The translations under genes and the position numbers were made by a program. From positions 372,001-436,000 of the forward strand of contig NZ_AQHN01000055.1 of assembly GCF_000359745.1 (NCBI RefSeq): a stretch of DNA of 64,000 bases, in the 5' to 3' direction. The notes below the pieces were generated by a model that searched no databases, had not been told where the DNA came from, and was given only the letters and a program-made list of their open reading frames with translations. Source of the stretch: Rhizobium freirei PRF 81 (GTDB lineage Bacteria > Pseudomonadota > Alphaproteobacteria > Rhizobiales > Rhizobiaceae). Below are positions 61,722 to 64,000 of the stretch, piece by piece. Numbering within the stretch: the first letter of the stretch is position 1; each line of letters starts with the position of its first letter.

Positions 61722-62054
61722 TCACTCGGACATATCGGGCGCATAGAAGCAGCGCGGCGTATTCTCGTCCGGAAACAGACAGAGATGATAGGCGCCATCC
61801 GGCGAGTGCATCGCTTTCCTCTGCGGCAGGGTGAAGATGTGCTCACGCGTCACGCTGTGATGATCGCCGGGATTGATCGTCACCCGATAGCCGCCTGGGA
61901 TGATCGTGACCGTGCGCGAGGGGATCATCTGGCAATCCCCGCTCTCACCATCGCCATTGCAACAGTAGGGATCATAAGACCAGCCGGAAGGCGCGTCGTG
62001 CGCCATGGCAGAGACTGCGAAAAAAAGAAAGACGAGCGCCAGAATACCACGCAT
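61722..62054 (-). CDS. Secreted Cys-rich hypothetical protein
   Basis: The 110-residue product has a clear signal peptide (MRGILALVFLFFAVSAMAHD) and a small domain with six cysteines (YDPYCCNGDGESGDCQ, HLCLFPDENTPRCFY) and a central ITIIPGGY-like segment (VTIIPGGYRVTINPGDHH). Similar small periplasmic proteins are common in rhizobia without known function. GGAGA seven bases before ATG 62054 supports the start. No relation to the neighbouring puuD is evident. Confidence 0.75.
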   Translation of the reverse strand: MRGILALVFLFFAVSAMAHDAPSGWSYDPYCCNGDGESGDCQMIPSRTVTIIPGGYRVTINPGDHHSVTREHIFTLPQRKAMHSPDGAYHLCLFPDENTPRCFYAPDMSE

Positions 62055-62269
62055 GGGCAATTCTCCGTCGAAAAATAGGCGGCCGCCGCGGACACGGTCC
62101 GCTTCCAGCAGCCGACGGCATTTTAGTAAAAACTGCTATAACCTGAGATAATGCGCTCCGGGCGCACGACAAGATCGAAGCTTTCGGTCGGCTCACCAAA
62201 CTCTCTCCTTCCATCCGACCTCAACATTTTGCAAAGTGCCGAGTCGAAGAACGAAAAAAGGGGACCGGA

Positions 62270-63508
62270 ATGTATGAATACGCCATAGCGTGGGAGTGGC
62301 TCGCCTTTGCCGCACGCTGGTTCCACGTCATAACCGCCATTGCCTGGATCGGTTCGTCTTTCTACTTCATCGCGCTCGATCTCGGGCTGGTGAAGCGGCC
62401 GCATCTTCCGCCTGGCGCCTATGGCGAGGAATGGCAGGTTCACGGCGGCGGCTTCTATCATATCCAGAAATATCTCGTCGCTCCCGCGCAAATGCCCGAG
62501 CATCTGACCTGGTTCAAATATGAGAGCTATTTCACCTGGCTTTCCGGCTTCCTGATGATGTGCATCGTCTATTATGGCGGCGCCAACCTCTTCCTCATCG
62601 ACCGGCATGTGCTTGACGTCAGCGTTCCCGTCGCGATCATAATTTCGCTGGCGTCGCTCGCCGTCGGCTGGATCATCTACGATCTGCTCTGCAAGTCGCC
62701 GCTCAGCAACAATACCTGGGGTCTGATGATCGTGCTCTATGCCGTTCTGGTCTTCATGGCCTGGGGCTACACGCATCTCTTCACCGGCCGCGCCGCTTTC
62801 CTGCATCTCGGCGCCTTCACGGCGACGATCATGTCGGCCAACGTCTTCATGATCATCATCCCCAATCAGAAGATCGTCGTCGCAGACCTCATCGCCGGTC
62901 GCACCCCCGACCCGAAATACGGCCGCATCGCCAAGCAGCGCTCGCTGCACAACAACTACCTGACGCTGCCCGTCATCTTCTTCATGCTGTCGAACCACTA
63001 TCCCCTGGCCTTCGGCACGGCCTACAACTGGGTCATCGCAGCGCTGGTCTTCCTGATGGGCGTCACCATCCGCCACTGGTTCAACACGACGCATGCCCGC
63101 CAGGGTCGTCCGACCTGGACGTGGATCGTCACGCTCGTCCTCTTCATCGTCATCATATGGCTTTCAACCGTTCCGAAAGTGCTGACCGGCGAAAAAGAAG
63201 CCAACGTCGTCTCGCCTGCCTTCCAGCAATTCGCCTCGGACCAGCATTTCCCCGCAGTCAAGCAGATGATCTCGACGCGCTGTTCCATGTGCCACGCGGC
63301 AGAACCCGTCTATGAGGGCATTGTCCGCGCGCCGAAGGACGTCAGGCTGGAAAATGACGAAGAAATCGCTATGCATGCCCGGGAAATCTATATCCAGGCC
63401 GGGCGCAGCCATGCCATGCCTCCGGGCAACGTCACCGATGTGACGCCCGAGGAGCGCAAATTGCTGGTCGCCTGGTTCGAAAGCTCCATCGGAGAAAAAA
63501 GCCAATGA
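62270..63508 (+). CDS. puuD: Membrane urate hydroxylase PuuD
   Basis: This membrane-bound urate oxidase converts urate to 5-hydroxyisourate, passing electrons to a c-type heme. The 412-residue protein has about eight membrane segments (WEWLAFAARWFHVITAIAWI at the start) and a C-terminal periplasmic cytochrome c domain with the heme motif CSMCH (about residue 340) and axial Met in SHAMPPGNV. GGGGACCGG precedes the ATG. The stop overlaps the guanine deaminase start (ATGA), so both are co-translated. Confidence 0.95.
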   Translation: MYEYAIAWEWLAFAARWFHVITAIAWIGSSFYFIALDLGLVKRPHLPPGAYGEEWQVHGGGFYHIQKYLVAPAQMPEHLTWFKYESYFTWLSGFLMMCIVYYGGANLFLIDRHVLDVSVPVAIIISLASLAVGWIIYDLLCKSPLSNNTWGLMIVLYAVLVFMAWGYTHLFTGRAAFLHLGAFTATIMSANVFMIIIPNQKIVVADLIAGRTPDPKYGRIAKQRSLHNNYLTLPVIFFMLSNHYPLAFGTAYNWVIAALVFLMGVTIRHWFNTTHARQGRPTWTWIVTLVLFIVIIWLSTVPKVLTGEKEANVVSPAFQQFASDQHFPAVKQMISTRCSMCHAAEPVYEGIVRAPKDVRLENDEEIAMHAREIYIQAGRSHAMPPGNVTDVTPEERKLLVAWFESSIGEKSQ

Positions 63509-64000
63509 CCACCCTTTTGCGCGGCCGCCTGCTTTCCTTCAAGCGCCTGCCGCAAAGCCTCGATGACACCGACAGCTACGTTTACGAAAGCGATGGCGGC
63601 CTGCTGATCGAAAACGGCGTGATCGCCGCGATCGGCCCTTACGCTGATATCAAGGCGCAGGCGCCGGCTGACGTCACCGAAATCGATCACCGCCCGCATC
63701 TGATCCTGCCCGGCTTCATCGACATGCACCTGCATTTCCCGCAGATGCAGGTCATCGCCTCCTATGCCGCCAACCTCTTGGAATGGCTGAATACCTATAC
63801 CTTCCCCGAGGAGTGCCGCTTCGTCGAAAGCGCGCATGCTGAGCGTATCGCCACACATTTCTACGACGAGATGATCCGCCACGGCACCACGACGGCCGTC
63901 GCCTATTGCTCGGTGCACAAGACCTCCGTCGACGCCTATTTCACTGAGGCCATGCGACGCAACATGCGCATGGTCGGCGGCAAGGTGATGATGGACCGGA
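63505..64000 (+). CDS. guaD: Guanine deaminase, 5' part
   Basis: Only the first 165 codons lie inside the window; the gene runs off the right edge. The N-terminal residues TLLRGRLLSFKRLPQ, the metal-binding LPGFIDMHLHFPQMQVIASY (about residues 68-87) and LLEWLNTYTFPEECRF are those of amidohydrolase guanine deaminases, which convert guanine to xanthine. It is coupled to puuD by a four-base overlap and supplies xanthine for XdhAB. Confidence 0.93.
   Translation, partial: MTTLLRGRLLSFKRLPQSLDDTDSYVYESDGGLLIENGVIAAIGPYADIKAQAPADVTEIDHRPHLILPGFIDMHLHFPQMQVIASYAANLLEWLNTYTFPEECRFVESAHAERIATHFYDEMIRHGTTTAVAYCSVHKTSVDAYFTEAMRRNMRMVGGKVMMDR

Overview
The window is GC-rich, densely coded DNA from an alphaproteobacterium, and several independent marks point to the genus Rhizobium or a close relative. 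These are a fused anthranilate synthase trpE(G) preceded by a Trp-Trp-Trp leader peptide, a NolR-type regulator, a BacA/SbmA peptide transporter, the choXWV choline importer, the bdhA-xdhA-xdhB gene order, and intergenic palindromic elements of the RIME type. No tRNA, rRNA, CRISPR array, integrase or transposase was found. The species cannot be decided from the sequence alone.

Layout. 1-8.5 kb: a DUF2076 protein, queF (queuosine), bluB (B12 lower ligand), a VOC protein, a DUF2459 protein, trpE(G) with its complete attenuator, and an ABC-F ATPase preceded by a possible leader peptide. 8.5-21 kb: a TonB-dependent heme-type receptor with two iron-responsive operators, an extensin-like protein, a PCMT-like methyltransferase, fhs, a UPF0114 membrane protein, a ClpP-fold periplasmic protein, a LuxR solo, a DUF2333 protein, a coiled-coil protein, a cytochrome c and tdk. 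21-30.5 kb: choXWV with a HugZ-like gene, a NolR-type regulator, an omega-amino acid aminotransferase, a frameshifted DUF559 gene among 40-bp repeats, adenine deaminase, and a small toxin-antitoxin-like pair between inverted repeats. 30.5-41 kb: an alpha-glucosidase divergent from an oppABCDF peptide importer, KDG kinase, a GT4 glycosyltransferase and an OhrR-type regulator. 41-50 kb: der with its TPR partner, an NnrU-like protein, a polysaccharide deacetylase, bacA, a PadR regulator with a duplicated 5' region, map and a GNAT. 49-55 kb: an ECF42-type sigma factor operon (DGPF, sigma, AHSA1, DoxX), a serine hydrolase, an LD-carboxypeptidase and glpK. 55.5-64 kb: bdhA-xdhA-xdhB, a LysR regulator, puuD and the start of a guanine deaminase gene.

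How the parts work together. The clearest functional theme is purine catabolism: adenine deaminase, guanine deaminase, xanthine dehydrogenase and the membrane urate oxidase PuuD would together carry adenine and guanine to 5-hydroxyisourate. Importers for choline and peptides, together with glycerol kinase, alpha-glucosidase, KDG kinase and 3-hydroxybutyrate dehydrogenase, fit a soil and plant-associated heterotroph. BacA and the NolR-type regulator are symbiosis-linked families.

The most unusual features are regulatory or show gene decay. They are the trp attenuator; a strong-RBS 23-codon ORF with alternative RNA pairings ahead of the ABC-F gene; a 111-bp in-phase duplication of the promoter, RBS and start of padR; a perfect TetR-like palindrome between bacA and padR; a stem that encloses the oppB ribosome-binding site; an ECF42-type promoter ahead of its own sigma operon; and an AHSA1 gene with an apparent in-frame internal deletion.
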